Assembly (NCBI GenBank): GCA_015064195.1
Contig: SVSO01000078.1
Span: 1-11,773, forward strand
DNA from: Oscillospiraceae bacterium
GTDB lineage: Bacteria > Bacillota_A > Clostridia > Oscillospirales > CAG-272
Direction: 5' to 3'
Length of the DNA stretch: 11,773 bases
Positions 1 through 6,473 of the stretch are shown here, one piece after another. Numbering within the stretch: the stretch's first letter is position 1; every line of letters begins with the position of its first letter. The notes under the pieces were generated by a model. That model was given only the letters and a program-made list of their open reading frames with translations. It was not told where the DNA came from and ran no database searches. The translations under genes were made by a program, and so were the position numbers.

Positions 1-2
1 GC

Positions 3-431
3 CGGATTGTGGATGTCGATTTCGTAGGTGGCGCGGGCGATGCGGTCGTCGTGCTTTGCAGCAGTGACGACATCCTGCTCGGTACGAGATTCCTTTTCAC
101 CGGAGATGCAGAGCGCGAAGCTGAGCAGGCAATCCTTGCTACCGAGGCTGACCTGTCGGCGGATGTGCTCAAGGTCGGCTATCATGGCAGCGATACATCC
201 ATGACATATCCGTTCCTGTGGGAAATCATGCCGACATATGTGGTACTTTCGGTTGTCAAGAATAATGCTTATGGGCAGCCCACTGACGGTACACTTAGCC
301 GTTTGCGTGATGCGGATGTGGTAGTATACCGCACGGATTTACAGGGGGATATCTACTGCACGAGCGATGGCACGACGGTGACGATTATGCCAGAGCGCAC
401 GGCGGGAACGGAAGAACAGCGGTGGAAATAA
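3..431 (+). CDS. ComEC/Rec2-like MBL-fold hydrolase, C-terminal part (start lies off-window)
   Basis: The frame is open from the window edge, so the true start lies upstream; a GTG at 9 falls inside a conserved strand and is not believed. What is visible is the C-terminal half of a metallo-beta-lactamase fold of the type found in ComEC-like DNA-uptake proteins and their soluble secreted relatives: the FLFTGDAE strand and metal motif, then DVLKVGYHGSDTS, then LSVVKNNAYGQP. Two positions normally histidine are changed. The family's HHGS reads YHGS (Tyr codon 180-182), and YGHP reads YGQP (Gln codon 276-278). The Gly of SVGKNN is also Val. The enzyme may therefore be impaired. The frame stops at 429-431, just as the usual C-terminal Cys-rich domain continues in another frame from 422. 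This is either an inactive relic or a gene broken by one indel. Family assignment is fairly sure; activity is doubtful. Confidence 0.72.
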   Translation, partial: RIVDVDFVGGAGDAVVVLCSSDDILLGTRFLFTGDAEREAEQAILATEADLSADVLKVGYHGSDTSMTYPFLWEIMPTYVVLSVVKNNAYGQPTDGTLSRLRDADVVVYRTDLQGDIYCTSDGTTVTIMPERTAGTEEQRWK

Positions 432-607
432 CTGCTCCTGTACCGGCAGGGACGGAATATGTTCTGAATACCAATACGAAGAAATTCCATGTTTTCACCT
501 GCGCGAGCGTCCGACAGATGAGCGAGAAGAACAAGGCTTTTTTCACCGGAACGCGAGATGACGCGATTATGATGGGGGACTCTGCCTGCAAAAACTGTGC
601 GCCATGA
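422..607 (+). CDS. Ada-like Cys-rich zinc-binding domain, split from the preceding MBL protein
   Basis: This frame encodes about 61 residues, from a GTG at 422 that overlaps the end of the previous ORF by 10 bases. It carries the pattern YVLNTNTKKFHVFTC, then SVRQMSEKN, then TGTRDD, then CKNC. This is the small domain with a His/Cys...Cys-x2-Cys zinc site that is often fused to the C-terminus of ComEC-like MBL proteins and secreted nucleases in Clostridia. No Shine-Dalgarno sequence stands out before the GTG. Translation would need re-initiation on the GTGGAAATAA overlap, or the two ORFs are one gene split by a single-base indel; I favour the second. The domain itself looks intact, with all three cysteines present, and ends at TGA 605-607. 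Confidence 0.6.
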   Translation: MEITAPVPAGTEYVLNTNTKKFHVFTCASVRQMSEKNKAFFTGTRDDAIMMGDSACKNCAP

Positions 608-620
608 TGAGCTTGTTGCG

Positions 621-645
621 GAAAATTCCACCGAGTGGAATTTTC
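621..645. terminator. Inverted repeat after the MBL/zinc-domain gene, possible terminator
   Basis: GAAAATTCCAC (621-631), loop CGA, GTGGAATTTTC (635-645) form a perfect 11-bp stem 14 bases after the TGA of the zinc-domain ORF. No clear U-run follows on either strand, so the terminator call rests on position and symmetry. Confidence 0.45.
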
Positions 646-850
646 GCATAGATATTATTCTGTCACACTGTTATGATATAGCATTCCCATTCTGCATCTG
701 CAACGGTCTTAGGAATTGCCATGGGTGATGTATGGATGAACGCGTCTGCCGAAATAGGATTTCTGTTGCCATCTGCCGATGCTCGGGAACTTCGGATGAT
801 ACACTTGGAAATCCTTCAGATAGTCGTTCTGGTATAATTAAATCATGGTA

Positions 851-885
851 TAAGGCACTACCGTTTATTATGCGGTAGTGCCTTA
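851..885. terminator. Perfect 13-bp hairpin in the spacer, probable terminator
   Basis: The stem 851-863 (TAAGGCACTACCG) pairs perfectly with 873-885 across a 9-nt loop. The sequence after it (ACATTATTATACAAC) is AT-rich but not a strict U-run. No gene ends nearby, so which transcript it stops is unclear. It may serve run-through from the MBL gene or a short transcript from the -10 box at 833-838. Confidence 0.5.
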
Positions 886-1043
886 ACATTATTATACAAC
901 ATCATTTTATTGTTATCAAGTGTTTCCGATGAAAACACAAAGTCGAATTTGGACTAATAAATTATAAATAAATTGTATAGATAAATGAAGTAGATAAATT
1001 ATACATTTTCATTACACTCGATTTTCTCGCTGTTGTCAAGGTG

Positions 1044-1079
1044 AATTTCTCGCAGAATCATGCAGAAATTTTTCCCTTT
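1044..1079 (+). terminator. Hairpin with T-run at the 3' edge of the rhamnosidase-like gene
   Basis: AATTTCT-C-GCA (1044-1054), loop GAATCA, TGC-AGAAATT (1061-1070) form a 10-bp stem with one bulged base, followed on the plus strand by TTT CCC TTTT. It lies immediately beyond the stop of the minus-strand gene, which ends at 1080. It can end plus-strand read-through, and perhaps also the leftward transcript, although the latter lacks a U-run. Confidence 0.45.
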
Positions 1080-3041
1080 TTACAGCTCCAGCGCCTTTCC
1101 AGCTTCGAGCGGATATTCCTTCTCTCTCCACTTCACGGTACCGCCGGAGAGCGCCGTTTCGACGCGCAGCTTTCCGCAGTCGATGTGGACGGATACGGTA
1201 CCGCCCGCAACCGGCACCACCGCATCAAAGCGCTCGTATCTACCGGGATTCGGCGCGACCTCGAAGGTGGCCGAGCCGATGGAGGTCGGCGCAACGCCTG
1301 CGCAGTATCTGCCCAGCAGATACACGGGGCCGCTGCCCCATGCGTGGCAGAGGGATTTGCCGAAGCGCATGCCGTACATGCCGTAGTGCTCGATGCCCGA
1401 CTGGGTAGGATCGTACTGCTCCCAGATCGTCGTTGCGCCCAGCTTCAGCATGCCGCCCCAATAGGAGTCGATCATATTCTGTGCGTACTCGATATGGCCG
1501 AGCTTGCAGAGCGCCATCAGCTCATAGAATTCGAAATACGGCGTGGTCAGCTTGGTGATCGCATCGTTTTCCAGTACGCTCTCGACCAGCACGTCCGCCG
1601 TCTCGCGGTCAACGAAATCGTAGAGGATCGCAAAGATGGACGCGTGGCGAGTGACATTTCGCTTGCCGGAGGTGAAGCTGTCGATGAACGCGCGCTTTTC
1701 ATTGTCCCAGTATTTTTCCATGATGAGCGCCTTCAGCGCATCGGCACGGGCGAGATAAGCCGCGCCGTCCTCGCCGACGGCTGCAGCCAGCCATGCCATG
1801 GCGTTGTGCGCCTGCCAGAGCAGCACCTGCTCGGCGCAGAGCGGGCCGTTTTTGTCGATATCCGACCAGTCGATGAAGATCCAGTCGCCCGGACGCCGCA
1901 CGACGAGGCCGTTTTCATCCAGCCGATCGAGAATGAACTGATAGAGCGCCTTGGCGCGCGGCAGGATGAACCTGATAAAATCGAGATCGCCGGTGGTGAA
2001 GTAGTATTCCCATGTGCCGATAATCAGCAGCGCGGAGTAATCGTTGATGGTGTTGATGTGCTCGTAGTACGGCGGCTTGCCGTAAAGCGCGGTGATGGTG
2101 CGGCGGTTGAGCGCACGGTCGGCGAAGAGGTAGTCGTTGACGAGGTAGGACTGATACGCGTCGCCCGACCAGCACCAGCGGTCGCGCTTGATGCCGTCCA
2201 GAAGGAATTCGCGGGAATTCAGATGGAAGGTGTACGCGCAGGTGGCGATGATCTTTTCAAGCTCCGGCTTGTCGGGGCAGGAGAAGCTCGCCTTGTATTC
2301 CACCGGCAGCAGCTCCAGCCACGCCTTCGCATTTTTCACGGATGCGCCGACGAAATTCACATAGCGGAACGCGCGGGATTTCAGGCGGTAGTGCGACTTT
2401 CCGGAAACGCGCTCGGTGATCAGCGCATTGTCGCGCTCATTCGGCTCGGCGTAGGTCGTCGCCTCCTCGCGGGATTCGCCATAGACCACGAGAATTTCAT
2501 CCGCCGGATCGGCATCGAATTCCAGCGAGGCAAACAGCTCTTTCCCGAAGTCGTGCAGACCGCCCTCGATGGATGCGGGCAGCACCTCGGTCAGCGTGAA
2601 CGGGAACACGTCCACATCGTCCTCCGGCGAGGTATATGCCGGTTCATCGCCCGCAGTCCAGCCGCGCGCATCCGATGCGGGCGCGCAGAGCCATGTGCAG
2701 TCGGATGCCAGCTGATCGGATTCGCAGATAATCGCGGGAAGCCCATCCTCGCGCAGCAGCGTTACGGACACACCGTGCTCACCGGCAGGCACCGAAATGC
2801 GCGTGTCGATGGGATATTTCTTCCCGTCAAGCGTAACAAAGCCGATGCCCTTCGCGTGAATTTTAATCCAGCCGTCCGTCTCAAAGGCGCAGCTCTTCTG
2901 GAAGCGGACACGCGGGAACACGTTTCCGAGGCTCCACATGCAGGGGTAATCGCAGCCGAATTCCTCGCGGCGTGCATGCAGCTTGATGCTGTGCGCGATT
3001 TCGTAATCGCCGCGGCACCAGATCCATTTTGATTCTGTCAT
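1080..3041 (-). CDS. GH78-like alpha-L-rhamnosidase-type glycoside hydrolase
   Basis: This 653-residue protein has the layout of bacterial alpha-L-rhamnosidases: an N-terminal beta-rich part (about 1-250), a six-hairpin (alpha/alpha)6 barrel (about 255-580), and a short C-terminal beta domain (about 585-653). In the barrel, LDGIKRDRWCWSGDA (281-295) matches the GH78 signature D-x4-E-x3-W-x2-D: Asp282, Trp291 and Asp294 are kept, but the usual Glu is Asp287. TTIWEQYD places Glu541 at the family's second carboxylate, and CHAWGSGP (565-572) is the conserved barrel end. It would release terminal L-rhamnose, or act on a related sugar. There is no signal peptide, so it is cytoplasmic. It is shorter than many GH78 enzymes (about 900 aa). 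AAGAAAGGA lies 9 bases before the ATG, which fixes the start. The fold is sure; the substrate is inferred. Confidence 0.85.
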   Translation of the reverse strand: MTESKWIWCRGDYEIAHSIKLHARREEFGCDYPCMWSLGNVFPRVRFQKSCAFETDGWIKIHAKGIGFVTLDGKKYPIDTRISVPAGEHGVSVTLLREDGLPAIICESDQLASDCTWLCAPASDARGWTAGDEPAYTSPEDDVDVFPFTLTEVLPASIEGGLHDFGKELFASLEFDADPADEILVVYGESREEATTYAEPNERDNALITERVSGKSHYRLKSRAFRYVNFVGASVKNAKAWLELLPVEYKASFSCPDKPELEKIIATCAYTFHLNSREFLLDGIKRDRWCWSGDAYQSYLVNDYLFADRALNRRTITALYGKPPYYEHINTINDYSALLIIGTWEYYFTTGDLDFIRFILPRAKALYQFILDRLDENGLVVRRPGDWIFIDWSDIDKNGPLCAEQVLLWQAHNAMAWLAAAVGEDGAAYLARADALKALIMEKYWDNEKRAFIDSFTSGKRNVTRHASIFAILYDFVDRETADVLVESVLENDAITKLTTPYFEFYELMALCKLGHIEYAQNMIDSYWGGMLKLGATTIWEQYDPTQSGIEHYGMYGMRFGKSLCHAWGSGPVYLLGRYCAGVAPTSIGSATFEVAPNPGRYERFDAVVPVAGGTVSVHIDCGKLRVETALSGGTVKWREKEYPLEAGKALEL

Positions 3042-3101
3042 GTTGTTTGTCCTTTCTTAAGTATAATTAAAGTATAATTAAATCATCCTCCGGTCGAAAA
3101 T
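3042..3101 (-). promoter_or_regulatory. Upstream control region of the rhamnosidase-like gene
   Basis: On the minus strand the ATG at 3041 is preceded by AAGAAAGGA and by two tandem copies of TTTAATTATAC (within 3061-3083), each offering a TATACT -10 box. No good -35 box is present, which suggests a need for an activator. On the plus strand, GGTCGAAAAT at 3092-3101 sits where a -35 would be and resembles GGTCAGAAAT beside the AraC gene. The link to that regulator is inference. Confidence 0.4.
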
Positions 3102-3177
3102 CCAAATACGCAATCCTTCATTAGAGTAGAGTTTGTGGTATAATGGAAATGCTTTTACTGCACCGGAGGATAAGGCA

Positions 3178-3279
3178 ATGTCAAACGATAGCGGATATCC
3201 AGAATATGCTGAAAGCGGAAATCGACGAAGAACTGGGCTATGCCAAAAACAGCCAGAAGACGAAGGGAACCGGCAATCG
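3178..3279 (+). pseudogene. Remnant of an IS256/mutator-type transposase N-terminus
   Basis: In the frame of 3182 the plus strand reads TIADIQNMLKAEIDEELGYA, then KNSQKTKGTGNR. This resembles the N-terminal part of IS256-family (mutator) transposases, whose hallmark is an AE-DE-LGY motif followed by a Lys/Asn-rich stretch. It still has an upstream TGGTATAAT (3135-3143) and GGAGGA (3165-3170) seven bases before an ATG at 3178, but that ATG is in a different frame, so a base has been lost or gained at about 3181-3186. The similarity stops near 3279, just before the end of the dehydrogenase gene, so the element is reduced to a scrap. No terminal inverted repeats were seen. The identification rests on the remembered motif only. 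Confidence 0.5.
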
Positions 3280-3287
3280 CTGGATTT

Positions 3288-4295
3288 TTACCCGCGCTCC
3301 CATATAAACTGCGTCACAATCGGGAAGTTCCGATCTTCTGCCAGACGGGTGTATACCTCGCGGCAGTCGGCGGGATCGTGCTGTTCGCGGATCATGTCCG
3401 CCAGCTTCAGCCGCCCCAAGGCACAGAGCCTGAGAACGGCGCGAATGTCATCCTCGTGCGTGTAATACCCCGGATGGGATTCCACATCCGGACGGGCGGC
3501 TGTATGTGCGCCGAGCAGTTGGATTCCGGGAAAGTGAACCTTATGATAGTAGTCAATGCAGAAATTTTTGTCCCGCGTGCAGCCGAGAAGCGCTACTCTG
3601 CCGAATCTCGCCATGCAGTCCAGCGCGCTGTCAAGCCCTGCCCCCACACCGGTGACTTCAATGCAGACATTCACACCGCCGCCGGTTAGCTTCTTCACTT
3701 CTCCTGCAAATTCCTTCTCCGATGGGTCAAAAGCATAGTCCGCACCGCTCTGCAGCGCTTCTTCCCGACGCGATGCCGTCAGGTCTGCCGCAATGATCGG
3801 GCAGACACCCGCTGCTCTGAGCAGGCGGATGGCCAGCTGTCCCAGGAGACCGCATCCCATGACCATGGCCGATTCGCCAAGCTCAACCCGGCATTTCCGG
3901 ATGGCAGCCAGGGGGAAGGTCGCAATAAAGCTGAAGGCAGCCTCTGGGAAAGCGATGTTGTCATAGCCGATTTTCACAACCTGCTTTGCGGGAACCAGAT
4001 TGTAGGCGGCATGGACACCCCAGTATACGACAACCCGATCACCGGGTTTTACATGGGTAACGCCTTCGCCGACCGACTCCACCGTTCCTGCGGAGCTGTA
4101 GCCAGGATAGCGTGGGAACGTCGGCGATACACCGCTGACATTGGTTCCGCCGGTGAGGTTTGCGCGCTCGGTTCCGCAGCTGATGGTACTGATGGCGGTT
4201 TTTACCAGTACCTGTCCGGCGGACGGCTCCGTCGTGGGCTGTTCAACCAGCTCAGCGGTATTGATACTTGTAAATAGGATCTGTTTGTTTTGCAT
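3288..4295 (-). CDS. Medium-chain (zinc-type) alcohol/polyol dehydrogenase family protein
   Basis: This 335-residue protein has the medium-chain dehydrogenase/reductase layout: a GroES-like domain (about 1-130), then a Rossmann domain with the dinucleotide motif GCGLLG (147-152) and an Asp (171, in AADLT) at the end of the second strand, which suggests NAD over NADP. Cys40 in STISCGTER is the usual catalytic zinc ligand. The normal GHE ligand pair reads PGYSSAG (64-70), so the catalytic zinc site is not standard, and the four-Cys structural zinc loop is absent. The role is likely oxidation of a sugar or polyol in the cytoplasm. AGAGGAG precedes the ATG by about 9 bases. It lies downstream of the AraC gene on the same strand, with a hairpin between, so it probably has its own promoter. 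The substrate cannot be read from sequence. Confidence 0.82.
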   Translation of the reverse strand: MQNKQILFTSINTAELVEQPTTEPSAGQVLVKTAISTISCGTERANLTGGTNVSGVSPTFPRYPGYSSAGTVESVGEGVTHVKPGDRVVVYWGVHAAYNLVPAKQVVKIGYDNIAFPEAAFSFIATFPLAAIRKCRVELGESAMVMGCGLLGQLAIRLLRAAGVCPIIAADLTASRREEALQSGADYAFDPSEKEFAGEVKKLTGGGVNVCIEVTGVGAGLDSALDCMARFGRVALLGCTRDKNFCIDYYHKVHFPGIQLLGAHTAARPDVESHPGYYTHEDDIRAVLRLCALGRLKLADMIREQHDPADCREVYTRLAEDRNFPIVTQFIWERG

Positions 4296-4316
4296 ATTTT
4301 GTTTCTCCTCTAAGTT

Positions 4317-4336
4317 ATTATATATTTCCTGACCGG
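4317..4336 (-). promoter_or_regulatory. -10 box and possible activator site of the dehydrogenase gene
   Basis: The minus strand has TATAAT (4322-4317) and no recognisable -35 at 16-18 bases. Directly upstream is GGTCAGGAAAT (4336-4326), close to GGTCAGAAAT at 5292-5301 beside the AraC gene. An activator-dependent promoter is inferred. Confidence 0.4.
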
Positions 4337-4358
4337 CGGCTATGTGCCGCCGGTTTTT
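4332..4358. terminator. GC-rich hairpin between the AraC and dehydrogenase genes
   Basis: ACCGGCGGC (4332-4340), loop TATGT, GCCGCCGGT (4346-4354) form a perfect 9-bp stem. The T-run follows on the plus strand (TTTTTGTTT), while the only gene ending here, the regulator (stop at 4374), runs leftward. It most likely ends that leftward transcript despite the poor U-run on its side. Confidence 0.55.
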
Positions 4359-4373
4359 GTTTGCCGATCTGTG

Positions 4374-5216
4374 TTATACCGTCCATAAGCCGTCACGGCG
4401 GCGGAGCGCCGTCGGCGTGATGCCGAAGCGCACCTTGAAGATATGGCTGAAATGACTGAGGCTGAAATAGCCCAGCGATTCGGCGATCTCATCAAGACTC
4501 CGATGGGTCAGTACGAGCTCGCGGTAGGCCTGCTTCAGGCGCAGATCGTTAATGAACTGCTTGAGACTCATGCCGTAGTGACGATGAATCAGCCGTGCCA
4601 GATGCGTCCGGCTGTAATTCGTGAGGGCAGTGAAGGCATCGATGCCGAGGCGGAGATTCTCCGGCCGCTGCATCTCGAGTACGGCAAGCTCCAGCCCCTG
4701 CGGCAGACTGCGATTCGCGCATCGGCTATCAGCATAGAGCTTGAGCAGGCACATCATTAAAAATTTCCAGTCATACACCGAATTACCGATCATCAGCTCA
4801 CCACTTTCATACCGTGAGATCGGGAGTTCTCCCATCGTATGAAAGAGCGGCGGTGATGCGGCGCTTCGGATTTCTGCAGCAAAGGAGGGATCCATCATCT
4901 CTGCCATACGATCAAATTCCGACTGCCGTACGGACAGCGAGAAGCACGCCATATCGTCGCTCTGCTCAATAAAGCAATGCCGATCGCCCGGTCGCAGAAT
5001 GAGCAGATCATGCTGACCGAACACGATATCCTCGCCGTTGATCCGCTGGATACAGCTTCCCTCCAGCATATAGACGAGCTCGGAAAATTCGTGAGAATGG
5101 TAAATTTTCGTCAGTATTCGTCCGGTGATGTACTGATATATATAGTCGTCACCATGGTTGACAACTTTTCGTGGTAACATATCGTTAAAAAGGTATACGG
5201 GATCGGTAGTTTCCAC
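4374..5216 (-). CDS. AraC-family transcriptional regulator (cupin sensor plus C-terminal HTH)
   Basis: The protein is about 280 residues. The N-terminal half (about 25-160) has an AraC-type cupin barrel, with KIYHSHEFSELVYMLEG and LLILRPGDRH typical of its beta strands; it would bind a sugar ligand. The C-terminal 100 residues carry the double helix-turn-helix, with LARLIHRHYGMSLKQFI and the second-helix signature DEIAESLGYFSLSHFSHIFK. It is a cytoplasmic, sugar-responsive regulator, probably an activator of the flanking catabolic genes. The ATG at 5222 has GGGAGG only about two bases away, too close for the ribosome. The GTG two codons in (5216) gets a spacing of 7-8 bases, so I take GTG as the start. 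Its own promoter (TTGACA/TATAAT) sits at 5257-5285. The family is sure; the ligand is unknown. Confidence 0.88.
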   Translation of the reverse strand: METTDPVYLFNDMLPRKVVNHGDDYIYQYITGRILTKIYHSHEFSELVYMLEGSCIQRINGEDIVFGQHDLLILRPGDRHCFIEQSDDMACFSLSVRQSEFDRMAEMMDPSFAAEIRSAASPPLFHTMGELPISRYESGELMIGNSVYDWKFLMMCLLKLYADSRCANRSLPQGLELAVLEMQRPENLRLGIDAFTALTNYSRTHLARLIHRHYGMSLKQFINDLRLKQAYRELVLTHRSLDEIAESLGYFSLSHFSHIFKVRFGITPTALRRRDGLWTV

Positions 5217-5256
5217 ACACATTCCTCCCGGTTATTTAGAAATTTATTGTAATATT

Positions 5257-5285
5257 ATTATAACACGGGCAGTTTTCTTTGTCAA
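5257..5285 (-). promoter_or_regulatory. Sigma-A promoter of the AraC-type gene
   Basis: On the minus strand TTGACA (5285-5280), a 17-base spacer, and TATAAT (5262-5257) match the consensus exactly. The start of the regulator's mRNA would lie near 5250, about 35 bases before the start codon. Confidence 0.8.
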
Positions 5286-5289
5286 TGAG

Positions 5290-5316
5290 ATGGTCAGAAA
5301 TCGCAGAAAATGGTCA
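5290..5316. repeat. ATGGTCA direct repeats, candidate AraC-type operator
   Basis: ATGGTCA occurs at 5290-5296 and again at 5310-5316, exactly 20 bases apart, or about two helical turns. The pair lies between the two divergent promoters and just upstream of the rightward -35 box. Direct repeats of this spacing next to a -35 are typical of AraC-family activator sites. Binding by the neighbouring regulator is inferred. Confidence 0.5.
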
Positions 5317-5325
5317 ATTCTTATA

Positions 5326-5354
5326 TTGAAATTCTCCATCACGCATGTTATAAT
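5326..5354 (+). promoter_or_regulatory. Sigma-A promoter of the rightward operon
   Basis: TTGAAA (5326-5331), a 17-base spacer and TATAAT (5349-5354) form a near-consensus promoter. It would start transcription near 5361 and serve the leader ORF, the Gfo/Idh/MocA gene and the solute-binding protein. Confidence 0.8.
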
Positions 5355-5382
5355 AATAAAAAAATACGAAAGGCGGTATATC

Positions 5383-5454
5383 ATGTACAAAAACAAAAAA
5401 GTTCTGTTCCTTGCCGGCAGCATGGTAGCACGTATGCGGTGGCTGCAGGCATGA
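5383..5454 (+). CDS. Short leader ORF coupled to the Gfo/Idh/MocA gene
   Basis: The best ribosome binding site after the rightward promoter (AAGGCGG, 5370-5376) is spaced 6 bases from the ATG at 5383, not from the oxidoreductase start. This ATG opens a 23-codon frame beginning MYKNKKVLFLAGSM and ending in TGA at 5452-5454. That TGA overlaps the ATG of the oxidoreductase (ATGA, 5451-5454). The larger gene has only a weak GGTGG before it, so it probably depends on translational coupling to this ORF. It may be a true leader peptide, or the truncated start of another gene (the KKVLFLAG start looks like a normal Rossmann-type N-terminus) left after a deletion. Confidence 0.5.
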   Translation: MYKNKKVLFLAGSMVARMRWLQA

Positions 5455-6455
5455 GACGCATCCGCATTGCCCAGATCGGCATCAACCGCTTCAGCCACGG
5501 CCCGGACATTTTTGAAACCCTCCGCGCGCTGCCCGATGTGTTCGACATCGCGGGGTATGTGCTCGTCGAAGGCGAGCGTGAGACATGCGCGGACAAGCTT
5601 CATGTTTTTGACGGTTTTCCGGCGCTGACGGTGGAAGAAATCCTTGCCGATCCCACCATCGAAGCCGTCGCAGTGGAGACAGATGAAATCCATCTTACAA
5701 AATATGCCAAAATGGCGGCGGATGCCGGAAAGCACATCCATATGGAAAAACCCGGCAGTCCCGACGGTGCAGCATTCGATGCCCTCATCGACGCGGTCAA
5801 AGAGAGCGGCAAGGTTTTCCATCTCGGCTATATGTACCGGTACAATCCCTACATTGTCGATGCCGCCGTGCGTGCCGCATCCGGCACGCTTGGCGATGTG
5901 TTCGCCGTGGAAGCGCAGATGAGCCGTCTTGATAGCGAGACGGTGCGCCGCTGGCTTGGCGAATTCCCGGGCGGCATGATGTTCTACCTCGGCTGTCATC
6001 TTGTCGATATCGTCCTGCGCGCCCAGGGAATGCCGCAGAATATTGTTCCCCTTTCCCGTCCGACAGCCGACGGCTTCGGCGAGGACTACGGCATGGCAGT
6101 GCTCGAATATCCCCACGGTGTTTCCTTGATTAAAGCTGCGGGAACGGAAATCGGCGGCGGAAACCGCCGTCAGTTGGTCATCACCGGTACAGGCGGCTCC
6201 ATCGAAATCCGTCCGCTGGAAGTCCGTATTCCGGGAGACGGATACCTTTTCCAGTCGCAGAAGCGTGAGACGATGCCCGGGAAGCCTGTGCAGGAATCAA
6301 CCAGCGAGCCCTTCGACCGCTACGTCCCCATGATGTGCGCATTCGCCGGGATGGTGCGAGGTGAGCGGGAGAATCCCTATTCCCCGGAATATGAGCGTAC
6401 ATTGTTCCACACCCTGCTTGCATGCTGCGGTGCGGAAGAATATAAAAAATTATAA
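5451..6455 (+). CDS. Gfo/Idh/MocA family NAD(P)-dependent sugar oxidoreductase
   Basis: This 334-residue protein starts at the ATG in the ATGA overlap, which puts the first Rossmann strand (RIRIAQIG) at the N-terminus as the family requires; the frame is open further upstream but reads as non-protein. The nucleotide-binding loop is unusual, GINRFSHG (10-17) rather than GxGxxG. MEKPGSP gives the conserved EKP (99-101, Lys100 catalytic). YMYRYNP and the second-domain motif GGMMFYLGCHLVD (174-186) follow; His183 is kept, but the Asp common four residues before it is Tyr179. The family oxidises or reduces sugars, inositols and their derivatives in the cytoplasm. The next gene starts 18 bases on, so they form an operon. 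Family assignment is sure; substrate unknown. Confidence 0.85.
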   Translation: MRRIRIAQIGINRFSHGPDIFETLRALPDVFDIAGYVLVEGERETCADKLHVFDGFPALTVEEILADPTIEAVAVETDEIHLTKYAKMAADAGKHIHMEKPGSPDGAAFDALIDAVKESGKVFHLGYMYRYNPYIVDAAVRAASGTLGDVFAVEAQMSRLDSETVRRWLGEFPGGMMFYLGCHLVDIVLRAQGMPQNIVPLSRPTADGFGEDYGMAVLEYPHGVSLIKAAGTEIGGGNRRQLVITGTGGSIEIRPLEVRIPGDGYLFQSQKRETMPGKPVQESTSEPFDRYVPMMCAFAGMVRGERENPYSPEYERTLFHTLLACCGAEEYKKL

Positions 6456-6473
6456 AATTCAGGAGGAAGATTT

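Larger units (their letters stand above)
608..1043. other. Spacer without a convincing gene
   Basis: About 435 bases, AT-rich from 886 on, contain no ORF with a ribosome binding site and a recognisable product. It holds two inverted repeats (621-645 and 851-885). An extended -10 box, TGGTATAAT, ends at 838, only 12 bases before the second hairpin. A short minus-strand stretch (complement of 709-836, about 42 codons) reads like plausible protein with several aromatic residues, but has no start or recognised family. It may be a gene relic. Nothing else was seen. Confidence 0.5.

Noticed and set aside
422..431. Programmed -1 frameshift joining the MBL protein to its zinc domain
   Set aside because: The codons TGG AAA TAA offer no X-XXY-YYZ slippery heptamer, and no clear downstream stimulatory structure was seen; an indel is simpler.
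671..889. A 72-codon minus-strand frame in the first spacer
   Set aside because: Its start lies inside a perfect hairpin, there is no ribosome binding site, and another frame of the same strand looks more protein-like.
1041..3032. A 663-codon open frame on the plus strand opposite the rhamnosidase-like gene
   Set aside because: It mirrors the GC-rich codon pattern of the true gene, has no ribosome binding site and has an Arg/Ala/Val-rich product with no recognisable motifs.
5244..6116. A 290-codon minus-strand frame opposite the Gfo/Idh/MocA gene
   Set aside because: It is antisense to a well-supported gene, runs through the divergent promoters and has no ribosome binding site.
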